From a bacterium (GTDB lineage Bacteria; Electryoneota; RPQS01): 64,000 bases of DNA. The notes beneath the pieces were generated by a model, which was given only the letters and a program-made list of their open reading frames with translations, was not told where the DNA came from and searched no databases. Of the stretch, positions 17,776 through 25,879 are shown piece by piece. Both the position numbers and the translations under genes were made by a program. The first letter of the stretch is position 1, and each line of letters begins with the position of its first letter. Location: positions 124,001 to 188,000 of the forward strand of contig JADJCU010000003.1 in NCBI GenBank assembly GCA_016703065.1, in the 5' to 3' direction.

Positions 17776-19048
17776 CATGGAATCTCTTCAGGAAGTCGCC
17801 TACCAAGTAGAATGAACCGCACAGGACGCCGCGAGTGTCAGGCGGGAGCGATAATAACTCAGCATAGGCGGAACCCCGCTCAATGACTCGTGTCGCAAAT
17901 CCCATTTCCGTCGCGATCAATCCCAGTTCTTCGCGCGAAAAGCTGCGGGGTGTCGGCGCATCCGTGACCCACAATTCGTCCACGACATGCAGTAGATGCC
18001 CAAGCGAGGCGCGAGCGTCCTTGTCGCGCATCATCGCCACCACTGCAATCCGCCGCGAAAAGTCCTGTTCATGATTCAGGGAATCGGCAAGTGCATCAAA
18101 TGACGCCGGATTGTGGCAAACGTCGATCATAATGTTAGGATATCCAGAAAGTTCCTGCTGCCTCGCCTGCAGCTTCAAGTCACTTAGCGCCCTGTTCATT
18201 TCCAGTTCCGTCAACGAACGATCGAGGTTCAATGCGGCCGCGGCCGCTACGGCGAGATTATGCCGCTGAAACTCCCCGCTCACCGGAAGGAGCAGGTTCG
18301 CGTCGTGTTCATCAAAGGAGAAGCGCACGACGTTGTCAGGATCGCGAATCGCTCGAAAGTCGCGCCCCTCATAGTAGAGAACCGCATCCTTGGCACTCGC
18401 GGCCTCTGTAACAACGGGCAGTGCGTCGAGGTGCTGCTCGGCAGAAAAACATATACACCCTTGTTTAATGATTCCGCTCTTGTCGCGCGCGATCTCGGCG
18501 ATGGTTTTGCCAAGGATGTCCGTGTGGTCGAGATGAATCCTGGTCAGGATTGCAGTCGTTCGCTTCAGCACATTCGTCGCGTCAAAACTACCTCCGAGTC
18601 CGGTCTCCACAACATGCGCGGTCGTGCCTAACCGCTGTGCGCACCACAGGTAGAAGACAAAGGTCGTTTCAAAATACGTCAGGTCAATTTTCGGAGCGCG
18701 CGCGCACTCGGCACGAAGGACATCTATGCCTTCATTCCACACTTCACCACTCAGGTCTGACCCGTTTAGCCGCACGCGCTCTTTAGGCGACACAAGATGC
18801 GGACTCGTGAACGAGAGCACATTATGCCGCACAGAAAGCAACGCCTGTGCGAAGGCCGCCGTGGATCCTTTGCCAACGGTCCCTGCGATATGAAGACACT
18901 TCGGCGGAGCAAGCAGAAGCCCAAGCCGTTCACACGCGGCGTACACCGGAGCGAGTTTCGGGCGGCCTCGGCTTCCGCCGAGCGGAAACGTGACTTCATA
19001 GTTGATAAGCGAGTTGAGGTATTCTTCAACTCGAGTGAAACTATTCAT
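17768..19048 (-). CDS. folC: Folylpolyglutamate/dihydrofolate synthase
   Basis: A Mur-ligase-family enzyme that adds glutamate to folates. It has 426 residues. The ATP loop is GTVGKGSTAAF (residues 56-66). SPHLVSPKERVRLNG is the folate-binding loop, VETGLGGSFDATN and LDHTDILGKTIAEIARDKSGIIK are the diagnostic FolC blocks, and ICFSAEQ/DVCHNPASFDAL belong to the C-terminal domain. The ATG at 19048 follows GTTTAACTGGGAGAAG-type sequence only weakly. It heads the folC-mutM pair. The gene is intact, in contrast to many others here. Confidence 0.95.
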   Translation of the reverse strand: MNSFTRVEEYLNSLINYEVTFPLGGSRGRPKLAPVYAACERLGLLLAPPKCLHIAGTVGKGSTAAFAQALLSVRHNVLSFTSPHLVSPKERVRLNGSDLSGEVWNEGIDVLRAECARAPKIDLTYFETTFVFYLWCAQRLGTTAHVVETGLGGSFDATNVLKRTTAILTRIHLDHTDILGKTIAEIARDKSGIIKQGCICFSAEQHLDALPVVTEAASAKDAVLYYEGRDFRAIRDPDNVVRFSFDEHDANLLLPVSGEFQRHNLAVAAAAALNLDRSLTELEMNRALSDLKLQARQQELSGYPNIMIDVCHNPASFDALADSLNHEQDFSRRIAVVAMMRDKDARASLGHLLHVVDELWVTDAPTPRSFSREELGLIATEMGFATRVIERGSAYAELLSLPPDTRGVLCGSFYLVGDFLKRFHDA

Positions 19049-19593
19049 TCGTAGTATCGTTTAACTGGGAGAAGTGGCGGGGAACGCCTGTAAGATACGG
19101 AGATGCGCGGCGACGCGCAAGCGAGCGGGAGGATGATGCGGCGGCCGCGCAACACAATGGCGTTGCGCGGGAGCAACTTGCACGAGGCCGTGCGTTGCGC
19201 GGCGGCCTCTCGCGGGGAGAGGCTTAGTGAATTGTACCTGGTTTCTTTGCACCACTCACGATTCCGCTATGGTGCTGGGGGGTCACAAGCCGCGTTATGT
19301 TGTGCCATAACATCTTGAAGATGTTTTGACGATGGGAGCTTGTTGTAATCTCAAGGTTTTTGCAGGACAGACCGCTGCAATACGGCGGGTGATTTTGGTC
19401 TGTCCACTGTTCGAAATCAGGTTGGGGCTTCATGGTCTAATTGCCCTATAATTTTTTCCAAGAGTATGCTCTCTTGGCTTGCGCAAACCGCGCTGTTAGA
19501 GTATATTTATTACGGTTTCGTTATTGACATGCAGCCCCAGAGGGGGTCCGATAGATCCGATGAATAATCTGACGAATAAGCAAGGAGCAGCCG
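19049..19593. other. 545-bp region with GC-rich inverted sequence and operator-like repeats
   Basis: I see no credible gene. The first 170 bases are very GC-rich and include GCCTCTCGCGGGGAGAGGC (about 19204-19222), a short palindromic, REP-like sequence. After it the composition becomes AT-rich, with two dyads at 19294-19325 and a possible weak promoter (TTGCGC about 17 bases before TATATT, near 19480-19510) leading to the small gene at 19594. Confidence 0.5.
19299..19325. promoter_or_regulatory. Operator-like motif plus adjacent dyad
   Basis: GTTGTGCCATAACAT (19299-19313) matches 13 of 15 bases of the sequence over the -10 box of the XRE regulator gene (20275-20289). It is directly followed by a perfect 8-bp dyad AACATCTT-g-AAGATGTT (19309-19325). 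Both fit binding sites for a dimeric repressor. Confidence 0.45.
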
Positions 19594-19872
19594 ATGTCCA
19601 CATTTGAAGAGACTATGGAAAACAGCCGGATCTTTCTGACCTACAGTCTGGCCATGACGATGCTCGGAAAGTCCGCACAGATACTCGCTGAGCGCGGTGC
19701 TGACCCCAAGGCGATGAGCTTCGTGACCACCGGCATTGAGCTGCTGGCAAAGCAGCTCCGCGACTACGCCGACGGGAAGGACCTTGAAGACGGCGCCGAG
19801 AAGGAACTTGACAGCCTCTGCAAGATGCTCGACATTCAGCGCGCGAACGGCGGCGCAGCGCCTGCCGCGTAA
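19594..19872 (+). CDS. Small helical protein of unknown function (92 aa)
   Basis: ATG 19594 is preceded by AAGGAGC at good spacing (GCAAGGAGCAGCCG), so the gene is credible. The product is predicted soluble and almost wholly helical (MENSRIFLTYSLAMTMLGKSAQILAERGADPKAM...LAKQLRDYADG), with no signal peptide, cysteine pair or known motif beyond an Ala-rich tail. It converges on an XRE-type regulator gene, their ends overlapping by 37 bases. Both have the same operator-like motif upstream, so the pair may be a small autoregulated module. I do not recognise the family. Confidence 0.65.
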   Translation: MSTFEETMENSRIFLTYSLAMTMLGKSAQILAERGADPKAMSFVTTGIELLAKQLRDYADGKDLEDGAEKELDSLCKMLDIQRANGGAAPAA

Positions 19873-20246
19873 TCTCCCCAAGATCGCTTTTGTGCGAGGC
19901 CGGTGAAGCAGTTCACCGGCTTCTTCTTTGAAACCCGCCGAGCCGTTTGATCTGCCCCGAGAGCGTCCCTTCTCACGTTGCGGGCAGTAAACGGCGGATC
20001 ATTCCTTTTCATCTTGCGCAATTTGCGCTCCAGCAGGAGCAGAACCTTCTGGGCGACCTTGTTGGGAGTCGTGCGGCCGTTTTCCCAGCGGTTGACCGTA
20101 GCGAACGTCACCCCGATTTCGTGGGCGAAGTTCTCCTGGGTCATGTTGAGGTCTTCGCGCAATTGCTTGATACGGCCTCCATCGAAGTCATCCGGGTGGG
20201 GACGGCTTTGGCGAATCATGTTGCGGGCGATGGTCGTGGCGTCCAT
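19836..20246 (-). CDS. XRE-type helix-turn-helix transcriptional regulator
   Basis: It has 136 residues. Residues about 24-80 form a classic Cro/C1-type domain (GRIKQLREDLNMTQENFAHEIGVTFATVNRWENGRTTPNK in overlapping blocks: LNMTQENFAHEIG, TFATVNRWENG). The remaining C-terminal 55 residues are basic and then run through the neighbouring gene's terminator hairpin and into its 3' end on the other strand. That is unusual, and the true stop may be hidden by an indel after RKMKRNDPPFTARN. The promoter carries a perfect palindrome over its -10 box, suggesting autorepression. Confidence 0.8.
   Translation of the reverse strand: MDATTIARNMIRQSRPHPDDFDGGRIKQLREDLNMTQENFAHEIGVTFATVNRWENGRTTPNKVAQKVLLLLERKLRKMKRNDPPFTARNVRRDALGADQTARRVSKKKPVNCFTGLAQKRSWGDYAAGAAPPFAR
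19899..19929 (+). terminator. Intrinsic terminator of the 92-aa gene
   Basis: GCCGGTGAA-gcag-TTCACCGGC (9-bp stem, 19899-19920) followed by TTCTTCTTT, 26 bases after the stop codon on the plus strand. Confidence 0.85.
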
Positions 20247-20274
20247 GTATGGGTCTCCGTATTGCGGTTTGTGT

Positions 20275-20308
20275 GTTGTGTTATAACACTTAGCAAGCCT
20301 TGTGCCAC
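20275..20308 (-). promoter_or_regulatory. Promoter and operator of the XRE regulator
   Basis: Minus strand GTGGCA (20308-20303), 17 bases, TATAAC (20285-20280). The -10 box lies inside the perfect 12-bp palindrome GTGTTATAACAC (20278-20289), about 30 bases before the ATG. A dimeric XRE protein bound there would block its own transcription. Confidence 0.6.
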
Positions 20309-20420
20309 ATACTTAGAGCGGTCTCATTGGCCCGGATTTTGGCCGGAAGCCGCCGAAAAACTTTGACTTCTTCAATGTAGGCCGCGCTTATACCGGGCAA
20401 ACCCGCCCGCCCTCCTGCAC

Positions 20421-20444
20421 AAAAAACCCGGCCATACCCGGGTT
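20421..20444 (-). terminator. Intrinsic terminator of the beta-helix protein gene
   Basis: On the minus strand AACCCGG-GTATGG-CCGGGTT (20444-20425) runs into a tract of six T, about 85 bases after the stop codon at 20530. The rest of 20309-20529 shows nothing else recognisable. Confidence 0.8.
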
Positions 20445-20529
20445 GTCGATTGCACCTCTCTGTCTGTAACGGAAAGTAAGTGGCCCCGAGCCTACCTCGC
20501 GTGACCCGCTGCTTTTCGCGTGCTAACCA

Positions 20530-22377
20530 TCACCATGACCGTTTCAGGGTAATCTCCATTGGCTCGCCCACCGGAATGCCCCGTAACACGCTCTCCGGAG
20601 CCTCGGTACAGATGACGCGATAGTAGTGCGCAGCCTCAAAGGACACGACCTCCTCGTGATAGAAAGGTGAGCTGTCGGCCCAGCCAAGGAAGTAATAGGG
20701 GCCTTCTGACATCGGCGCATGGAAAACCAGATAGTGGACAGCCGTCAGTGGGCAGCCACCTTCTGACCCGGTGACGGGCCGCCAGGCAAGCCGCACATCA
20801 TTGCCGACGGACGTCACCGTCAGGTACGGCGACGCCGGTGTCGTCACCCGAACCGCCGATAGCGGAATCTGCACATAACCGTTGACCGCATTCCCTGCAT
20901 CGCTCTGAATCCGCAACAAGTCGCCATACGTTCCATCTGCCGCCGAAGCAAAGCTCAATTGCAGCGAACAGGCGCTCATCTCGCCAGAGCCAAGCGCAAA
21001 GAGACCCGGACACCCTGTTACTCGCGAGAATTCCGCACTGACCGGCTCCAATGGCTGATAGACGATTGTCGCCGCATTACCAAAATTCTTCAAGCGAAAC
21101 CAGTCGCTCAAGTTCCCCGGACATTCAACGCTACCCACGTTCCATGTCGTCAGGGCGGTCGCCGGCTGAGCCGATCTAACGAGAGCCAAGAACCCCGTCC
21201 CGACGGCAATTACGAAATCCCCACTGGTCACACCGCAGAGTTCTCCCTGCTGGACCGAACAGACCCGCAACCTGCAATGGTTTCCTGGAGGCGCGGATAC
21301 CGGCCACGGGAATTGCCCATCATTGGGTGTGCTTGGCGCGAGAACCTCCCATGGCCCGTCAGGAAAACTGCGGTTCAACTCGATCTGGACATCCCCGACC
21401 ACACCTTGCGATTGCCAATTGATCGACAGTGTCTCGCCAACCAACGAGGTATCTCCTGCGGCCGGATGGTCGACGACAATCCCCACGGGCGGGAGATCCC
21501 CGGTCGGGTATGCGCCCATGTCCGCCCGCGATCCATCTTCGTCCTGAGCATCGGGGTCTCCCGCATTTATGCAAGGCGATCCGATTTGTAGGTGGTAGTT
21601 GCGCCCGTTCTCATCATCAAACTGCGGGTTACCGGAGATGTTTCCCGGCCCTGTATATCCTCCGCGCACACACGAGTAGCTGATCTGGGCGCCCGATGCC
21701 GCCATGATGCTCCATAGAATGCAACTGGTCACATCCGGTCCAGAGTCGTAGCAATGCAGGTCGCCGCCGATGTTATTGGCCAGTGTCGAACGACGCATGC
21801 TTCCGTTGCTCAAGGAAAACCAGACGGCATTGTACCCAACCGGTGAATCGTTGTCATGAAACACGCAGCGCTCGATTAGTGAGTTTGATCCGTCAAAAAT
21901 ACAGATTGCCGACCCGCGTGACGCTTCATTGTGGCGAAAAGTGCTGCGCAAAATCGTCGGCGAGCAGTTGGCCGTGTAAATCGCGCCGCCGTTGGTATTC
22001 TCGTCATTGCCGATTCCCTTATATGCGTATTCAAACACGCAGTACTCGACCAGGCTGCCGCTTGCTTGCGCACCGTAAAACCTGATTCCCGACCACCGAT
22101 GCCCTTCAATCGGCTCCAGTCGTCCAAACAGTATCGAATCCACGGCAGTGCCCACCGCCTGGAGGTCGCCATAAACGTCAAAACGATAGTGGCCGCTAAA
22201 CAAGACATCGACTCCGGGCGCAACTGAGAGCTGCTGTCCCGACAGGAGCTGAATGTTACAGTCCACAATGAGCGGCGAATCCGCTCCTTCCCAGCTACCT
22301 GCGACGTTGCCGCAGACGTGCAGTTCTGCGTGGCCGAGCAGGCAAGTTAGCAGCACGAGAGAGATGGTCCGCAGCAT
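20530..22377 (-). CDS. Exported right-handed beta-helix protein with fibronectin-like end
   Basis: It has 615 residues with a signal peptide (MLRTISLVLLTCLLGHAELH). Residues about 30-290 form a parallel beta-helix: DCNIQLLSGQQLSVAPGV and repeated turns such as LVEYCVFEYAYKG, GGAIYTANCSPTILRSTFRHN, SLIERCVFHDND, ending in SPCINAGDPDAQDEDGSRADMGAYP, the typical last turn of such proteins in FCB genomes. Two or three beta-sandwich domains follow, the last (about 530-605) like fibronectin III (PYLTVTSVGNDVRLAWRPV). There is no sorting domain. A surface or periplasmic polysaccharide-binding or structural role is plausible but not shown. Confidence 0.8.
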   Translation of the reverse strand: MLRTISLVLLTCLLGHAELHVCGNVAGSWEGADSPLIVDCNIQLLSGQQLSVAPGVDVLFSGHYRFDVYGDLQAVGTAVDSILFGRLEPIEGHRWSGIRFYGAQASGSLVEYCVFEYAYKGIGNDENTNGGAIYTANCSPTILRSTFRHNEASRGSAICIFDGSNSLIERCVFHDNDSPVGYNAVWFSLSNGSMRRSTLANNIGGDLHCYDSGPDVTSCILWSIMAASGAQISYSCVRGGYTGPGNISGNPQFDDENGRNYHLQIGSPCINAGDPDAQDEDGSRADMGAYPTGDLPPVGIVVDHPAAGDTSLVGETLSINWQSQGVVGDVQIELNRSFPDGPWEVLAPSTPNDGQFPWPVSAPPGNHCRLRVCSVQQGELCGVTSGDFVIAVGTGFLALVRSAQPATALTTWNVGSVECPGNLSDWFRLKNFGNAATIVYQPLEPVSAEFSRVTGCPGLFALGSGEMSACSLQLSFASAADGTYGDLLRIQSDAGNAVNGYVQIPLSAVRVTTPASPYLTVTSVGNDVRLAWRPVTGSEGGCPLTAVHYLVFHAPMSEGPYYFLGWADSSPFYHEEVVSFEAAHYYRVICTEAPESVLRGIPVGEPMEITLKRSW

Positions 22378-22473
22378 GAGATACCCCGATTCTAATTGTG
22401 GGACGCGGACATGGACAAACGCGGCGGCTCTTTCAAGCCGCCGCGAAGCTCAACCAGTCCAGCGGCACGCTGG

Positions 22474-23607
22474 TTAGTTCAAGACGTGAATCTGGCGTTG
22501 CGCGCACATGTCTTTCAACACCTGCGGCCATACGGTCACGCTCACTTCGCCGAGGTGGGCCTTCTTGAGGATGCTCATGCACGTACGGGCTTGACCGATA
22601 CCGCCGCCGATCGACAGCGGGATCTCGTCGTTCAGAATCGCCTTGTGGTACGGCAAATCGAGGAAGTGCAATTGCTTCGTGGCCTCAAGTTGCTGTTTCA
22701 GCGTCTCTTTCGTGACGCGGACACCCATCGACGTCAATTCGTGACGGCGCTTCGTGACATGATTCCAGACCAGAATATCGCCGTTCAAGCCGTGCATCAG
22801 CTGCCCGTTCTTGGTAATCGTCGGCGTGACCCAATCGTCGTAGTCGGCCGCGCGCATTTCGTGCGGATAGCCGTCCTTTAGCGTCCAACCGATGCCAACA
22901 ATGAAGATCGCCGGATACTTCTCCGAGAGGACCTTCGTCTCGCGCTGTTTACGCGGCAGGTCCGGATACATGTCGAGAATCTCCTCGGCGTGCAGGAAAA
23001 CCAACTCCTTGGGCAGGTTCGGCCACTTGGAGTTCTTCAGCTTTGGGAATTCGCTCTGCACGAAATCCTCGGCATCGGTCAAGACCTTCCACTCCTTCTT
23101 GACGATGTCCATCAGGAACTCGAGGTTTCGATCCTTGGCCGTAATTACGCGCTCCCAGTCCCACTGATCGACATAGGCACTGTGGTCGTGGTCGAGGAAG
23201 TAATCCTTACGGACTGCGCGCATGTCGGTCATGATGCCTTCGCCGACACTGCAATTGAATTGCTTCAATGCGACTCGCTTCCACTTCGTGGCCGCCTGAA
23301 CAACTTGCGCATCAATCGGATGCTTGTTGTAGTCGTTGTTGATGTGGAAGTCAATCGGCGTGCGCGACCCGTCGCGATCAAGATAGTCGTTGACGCCGCT
23401 CGTGGTGTCGACAATCAGCGGGCATTCGACACGGAACAGGTTCAGCGACTTGCACATTCCGTCTTCAATAAAGCGTTTCAGCTTCGCTAACGCCCATTGC
23501 GTTTCTTTGGGCGACAATAGCGACTGATAGTCGGTCGGGAGAACTTTCTCGACCTCTTCATACGTTCCAATTCCCGGCCCGGCAAGGTCGGCGACTTTAC
23601 TGGACAT
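22474..23607 (-). CDS. asnA: Aspartate-ammonia ligase (asparagine synthetase A)
   Basis: Makes asparagine from aspartate, ammonia and ATP; the fold is that of class II tRNA synthetases. At 377 residues it is a little longer than the E. coli enzyme (about 330). The blocks LNLFRVECPLIVDTTSGVND, FNCSVGEGIMTDMRAVRKDY, YVDQWDWERVI, AEEILDMYPDLPRKQRE, YPAIFIVGIGWTLKDG and SIGGGIGQARTCM are characteristic. ATG 23607 has GGAG 8 bases upstream and a very good promoter about 30 bases before it, so it is transcribed on its own. Confidence 0.95.
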   Translation of the reverse strand: MSSKVADLAGPGIGTYEEVEKVLPTDYQSLLSPKETQWALAKLKRFIEDGMCKSLNLFRVECPLIVDTTSGVNDYLDRDGSRTPIDFHINNDYNKHPIDAQVVQAATKWKRVALKQFNCSVGEGIMTDMRAVRKDYFLDHDHSAYVDQWDWERVITAKDRNLEFLMDIVKKEWKVLTDAEDFVQSEFPKLKNSKWPNLPKELVFLHAEEILDMYPDLPRKQRETKVLSEKYPAIFIVGIGWTLKDGYPHEMRAADYDDWVTPTITKNGQLMHGLNGDILVWNHVTKRRHELTSMGVRVTKETLKQQLEATKQLHFLDLPYHKAILNDEIPLSIGGGIGQARTCMSILKKAHLGEVSVTVWPQVLKDMCAQRQIHVLN

Positions 23608-23637
23608 AATACGGTCTCCGGGGCTAAACTAAGTAGG

Positions 23638-23666
23638 ATTATAAGACGACCGCGCAGGTTTGCCAA
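23638..23666 (-). promoter_or_regulatory. Strong sigma-70 type promoter of asnA
   Basis: Minus strand TTGGCA (23666-23661), exactly 17 bases, consensus TATAAT (23643-23638). The expected start at about 23630 gives a leader of roughly 23 bases that contains the ribosome-binding site. Confidence 0.8.
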
Positions 23667-23811
23667 ACCAGATGTAAGCCATTTGTCAGCAGCTTATCAA
23701 ACACACACGCATCCCTGCGCATTGCCTCTGAATATACCGCTTCGATAGGGGACGTGCAAATCGTCTGCGAATGCACGCATTCTCTTAGTGCTTAAGATTT
23801 GTGCAGTTCAA

Positions 23812-23845
23812 TGAAAAAGCCCTGAGCGTGCTCAGGGCTTTTTCA
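23812..23845. terminator. Terminator downstream of the exported PPC-like gene
   Basis: A perfect 16-bp dyad TGAAAAAGCCCTGAGC / GCTCAGGGCTTTTTCA, separated by 2 bases, has T-rich ends on both strands, 50 bases after the minus-strand gene that stops at 23895. It also insulates the asnA promoter from that gene. Confidence 0.85.
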
Positions 23846-23894
23846 AGTTCTGTGACTAACTCTCAGGGCCTCTCCCCTTGGCCCCGGGATGAGT

Positions 23895-24590
23895 TTAGTC
23901 GCAGAAGCCTTCGTCGTAGTAGATCGTCAAGCAATAGGAGCCGCGCGCGGTCGAGAACGAACCGTCAAGAACAAGGTAATACGTGCCGTCGTCCAGGCAT
24001 GTAGAAAAGCCGGACGCCAAGCGCTGACCATTGCACATCCCTGGATTATTGTCGTTCGCCTCAATCAGTTCTGCATCTGGATCCCCGCAGCAACCGTCCT
24101 CATACAGACAAAGGTAGGTGTCGAAGAGCGACCCGGTCGTCGTGATCTCGAAATAGCCGAAGTCCTCGACATTGAGTTCAACGACGACATCTTTGCCCCA
24201 GCGGCAGGTTGGATACCCGCAATCATTGCGGGCGTTGGACGTCTGTCCGCAGACAATCACAACGACTTCGCCGTCGCCTTCGCCCCCACCCGTCTCGAAC
24301 GTCAGAGACGTCCCCGGGCAGGCATCCTGAAGCTCGTCCAGTTGGAAGGCGCCGGGGACTCGGCGTCCATGTACTTCGGGCATCACCAGCTGTTCGAACG
24401 AGAAGTAGAAGTCATAGACCGACTCAGGGACTTCTATGTCTTGTGCAATGTACCACTGTATCTTGTCGTAACAGGCCTGCAGAATCTCTTCTTTCGACGA
24501 TTTGCCAAACCCGACCGGGCGCTCGCCGGCAACGGCGAGGCTTACCGTCAGGGCCGCTCCGCACAACATCAAGCTTAGAAACCGAATCAT
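23895..24590 (-). CDS. Exported cysteine-rich protein with pre-peptidase C-terminal-like domain
   Basis: It has 231 residues. The signal peptide is MIRFLSLMLCGAALTVSLAVA, and the start is supported by AAGGAG 6 bases upstream. A helical segment comes first (about 30-95). A beta domain follows whose end, FDTYLCLYEDGCCGDPDAEL...NDNNPG...GTYYLVLDG...GSYCLTIYY, matches the pre-peptidase C-terminal (PPC) pattern of secreted proteins. Eleven or more cysteines suggest disulphides or metal binding in the periplasm or outside. There is no enzyme domain and no FCB sorting domain. It is a single gene with its own promoter and terminator. Confidence 0.75.
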   Translation of the reverse strand: MIRFLSLMLCGAALTVSLAVAGERPVGFGKSSKEEILQACYDKIQWYIAQDIEVPESVYDFYFSFEQLVMPEVHGRRVPGAFQLDELQDACPGTSLTFETGGGEGDGEVVVIVCGQTSNARNDCGYPTCRWGKDVVVELNVEDFGYFEITTTGSLFDTYLCLYEDGCCGDPDAELIEANDNNPGMCNGQRLASGFSTCLDDGTYYLVLDGSFSTARGSYCLTIYYDEGFCD

Positions 24591-24663
24591 GAGGTTCTCC
24601 TTCCCCTATTTCTGGCATAAACTATTCATATTAAAGAGTTAACAAGCAATAGGACTTATTAAC

Positions 24664-24691
24664 ACTATGCTAAGTAGAGTAATAATGTCAA
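24664..24691 (-). promoter_or_regulatory. Probable promoter of the PPC-like gene
   Basis: Minus strand TTGACA (24691-24686), 16 bases, CATAGT (24669-24664), in the AT-rich 70 bases upstream. The remaining part of the 392-bp gap 24591-24982 holds no gene; only the terminator at 24922-24960 is recognisable. Confidence 0.45.
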
Positions 24692-24921
24692 GATTTGCTG
24701 AAAAGTCAAGGACTCGCGCAATTGTCCAATATTTCGACTAACATGTCCACTACATTCCCCGACGAAACTCAGGCCTGACCTTACCATCCGAGAAGAGAAA
24801 ATTGGCCGCCGCGGCCGTTTCACCCGTGTCTGTCGGGATTTGAATCCGACACCAACCCATTCCGTTCCCTATACGTAAACCTTGTCTTGCCAAAGTAGTC
24901 CGTACACCCGGAAATCATGAA

Positions 24922-24960
24922 ACAGAAACGCCCGCCACCAATCTGGTGCGGGCGTTCTGT
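24922..24960 (-). terminator. Terminator of the moxR-DUF58 operon
   Basis: An imperfect 17-bp hairpin (ACAGAAcGCCCGCaCCA pairing with TGGtGGCGGGCGTTTCTGT, two bulges, 3-base loop). On the minus strand it is followed by a T-rich stretch, 23 bases after the stop of the DUF58 gene. Confidence 0.7.
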
Positions 24961-24982
24961 TACTCAAACTGTGGCGTGAAAT

Positions 24983-25876
24983 CTATCGCAATGCCTTGCG
25001 TTTTGTCAAATACGAAATCAAGGCCTGATCGTAGGTCGTGTCCGTTTTCAGCAGCGTGTGATCAATCTTGTCTTCCTGACAGCCGCGGCGGATGCGCTCT
25101 ACAAAATCGCCCATCATCTTTTGATACTCTTTGCGAATATGCCACGGCTGGGTGGGCAGCTCCGTGCCCGTTTCAAGGTCCTTGAAGCGAATATCACCGC
25201 TGAACGCGAAGTCGACTTCGCGCGGATCGAGAATCTGCAGTACGAGCACTTCGTGACCATTGTGGCGAAAGTGCCTGAGCCCCGAGAGAATTTGCTCCGG
25301 TTCGTCCATCAAATCCGAGAGCACAACAATTAACCCCCGTCGTGAGATTCTCTCCGCGACTCGATGAAGATTCTTCCCGATGTCCGTCTGCGCCGACGGC
25401 GTGAGCTTCTCCAGCTGGGACAACACGACATTCAAATACGTGTGCACCGAGCGCGGCGGCAGATACGTCCGCAAGGTCGTGTCGTAGGCCGCAAGCCCCA
25501 CGGCGTCGCGCTGCTGAATCATCAGGAACGCCAACGCGGCCGCCAAATATGACGCATATTGGAACTTCGTGACCTTACCCGATCCGTAGTTCATCGAATT
25601 CGAGACATCGAGCAATATGTACGATTTGAGATTGGTTTCTTCTTCGTACTGCTTGACATACATGCGGTCGGTCTTGGCATAGACCTTCCAATCGAGATTG
25701 CGCAATGGATCGCCGTCCATGTAGGGACGATGCTCGGCAAACTCGACGGAGAATCCATGGTAGGGCGACTTATGCAAGCCGACCATGAACCCTTCAACAA
25801 CCATGCGCGCGCGCAGCTGCATGTTCTTCAGCCGCGAGACGAAGGCAGGATCGAGATATTGGAGAGGTGACGACAA
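24983..25876 (-). CDS. DUF58 / von Willebrand A-like domain protein
   Basis: It has 297 residues. The block GDPLRNLDWKVYAKTDRMYVKQYEEE is the DUF58 signature, and the preceding YMDGDP region is conserved. A vWA-like fold follows, with a MIDAS-type motif (LLDVSNSMNYGS, residues about 88-99) and ISRRGLIVVLSDLMDEPEQ. No membrane segment is visible, so it is cytosolic or membrane-peripheral. DUF58 proteins pair with MoxR ATPases, here 3 bases upstream, in assembly or activation of membrane or secreted proteins. The Bat-type membrane vWA genes that often follow are absent. Confidence 0.9.
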   Translation of the reverse strand: MSSPLQYLDPAFVSRLKNMQLRARMVVEGFMVGLHKSPYHGFSVEFAEHRPYMDGDPLRNLDWKVYAKTDRMYVKQYEEETNLKSYILLDVSNSMNYGSGKVTKFQYASYLAAALAFLMIQQRDAVGLAAYDTTLRTYLPPRSVHTYLNVVLSQLEKLTPSAQTDIGKNLHRVAERISRRGLIVVLSDLMDEPEQILSGLRHFRHNGHEVLVLQILDPREVDFAFSGDIRFKDLETGTELPTQPWHIRKEYQKMMGDFVERIRRGCQEDKIDHTLLKTDTTYDQALISYLTKRKALR

Positions 25877-25879
25877 AGT

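Noticed and set aside
19061..19255. Arg/Pro-rich 64-codon ORF between folC and the small gene
   Set aside because: Low-complexity reading of a GC-rich palindromic stretch with no ribosome-binding site or motif.
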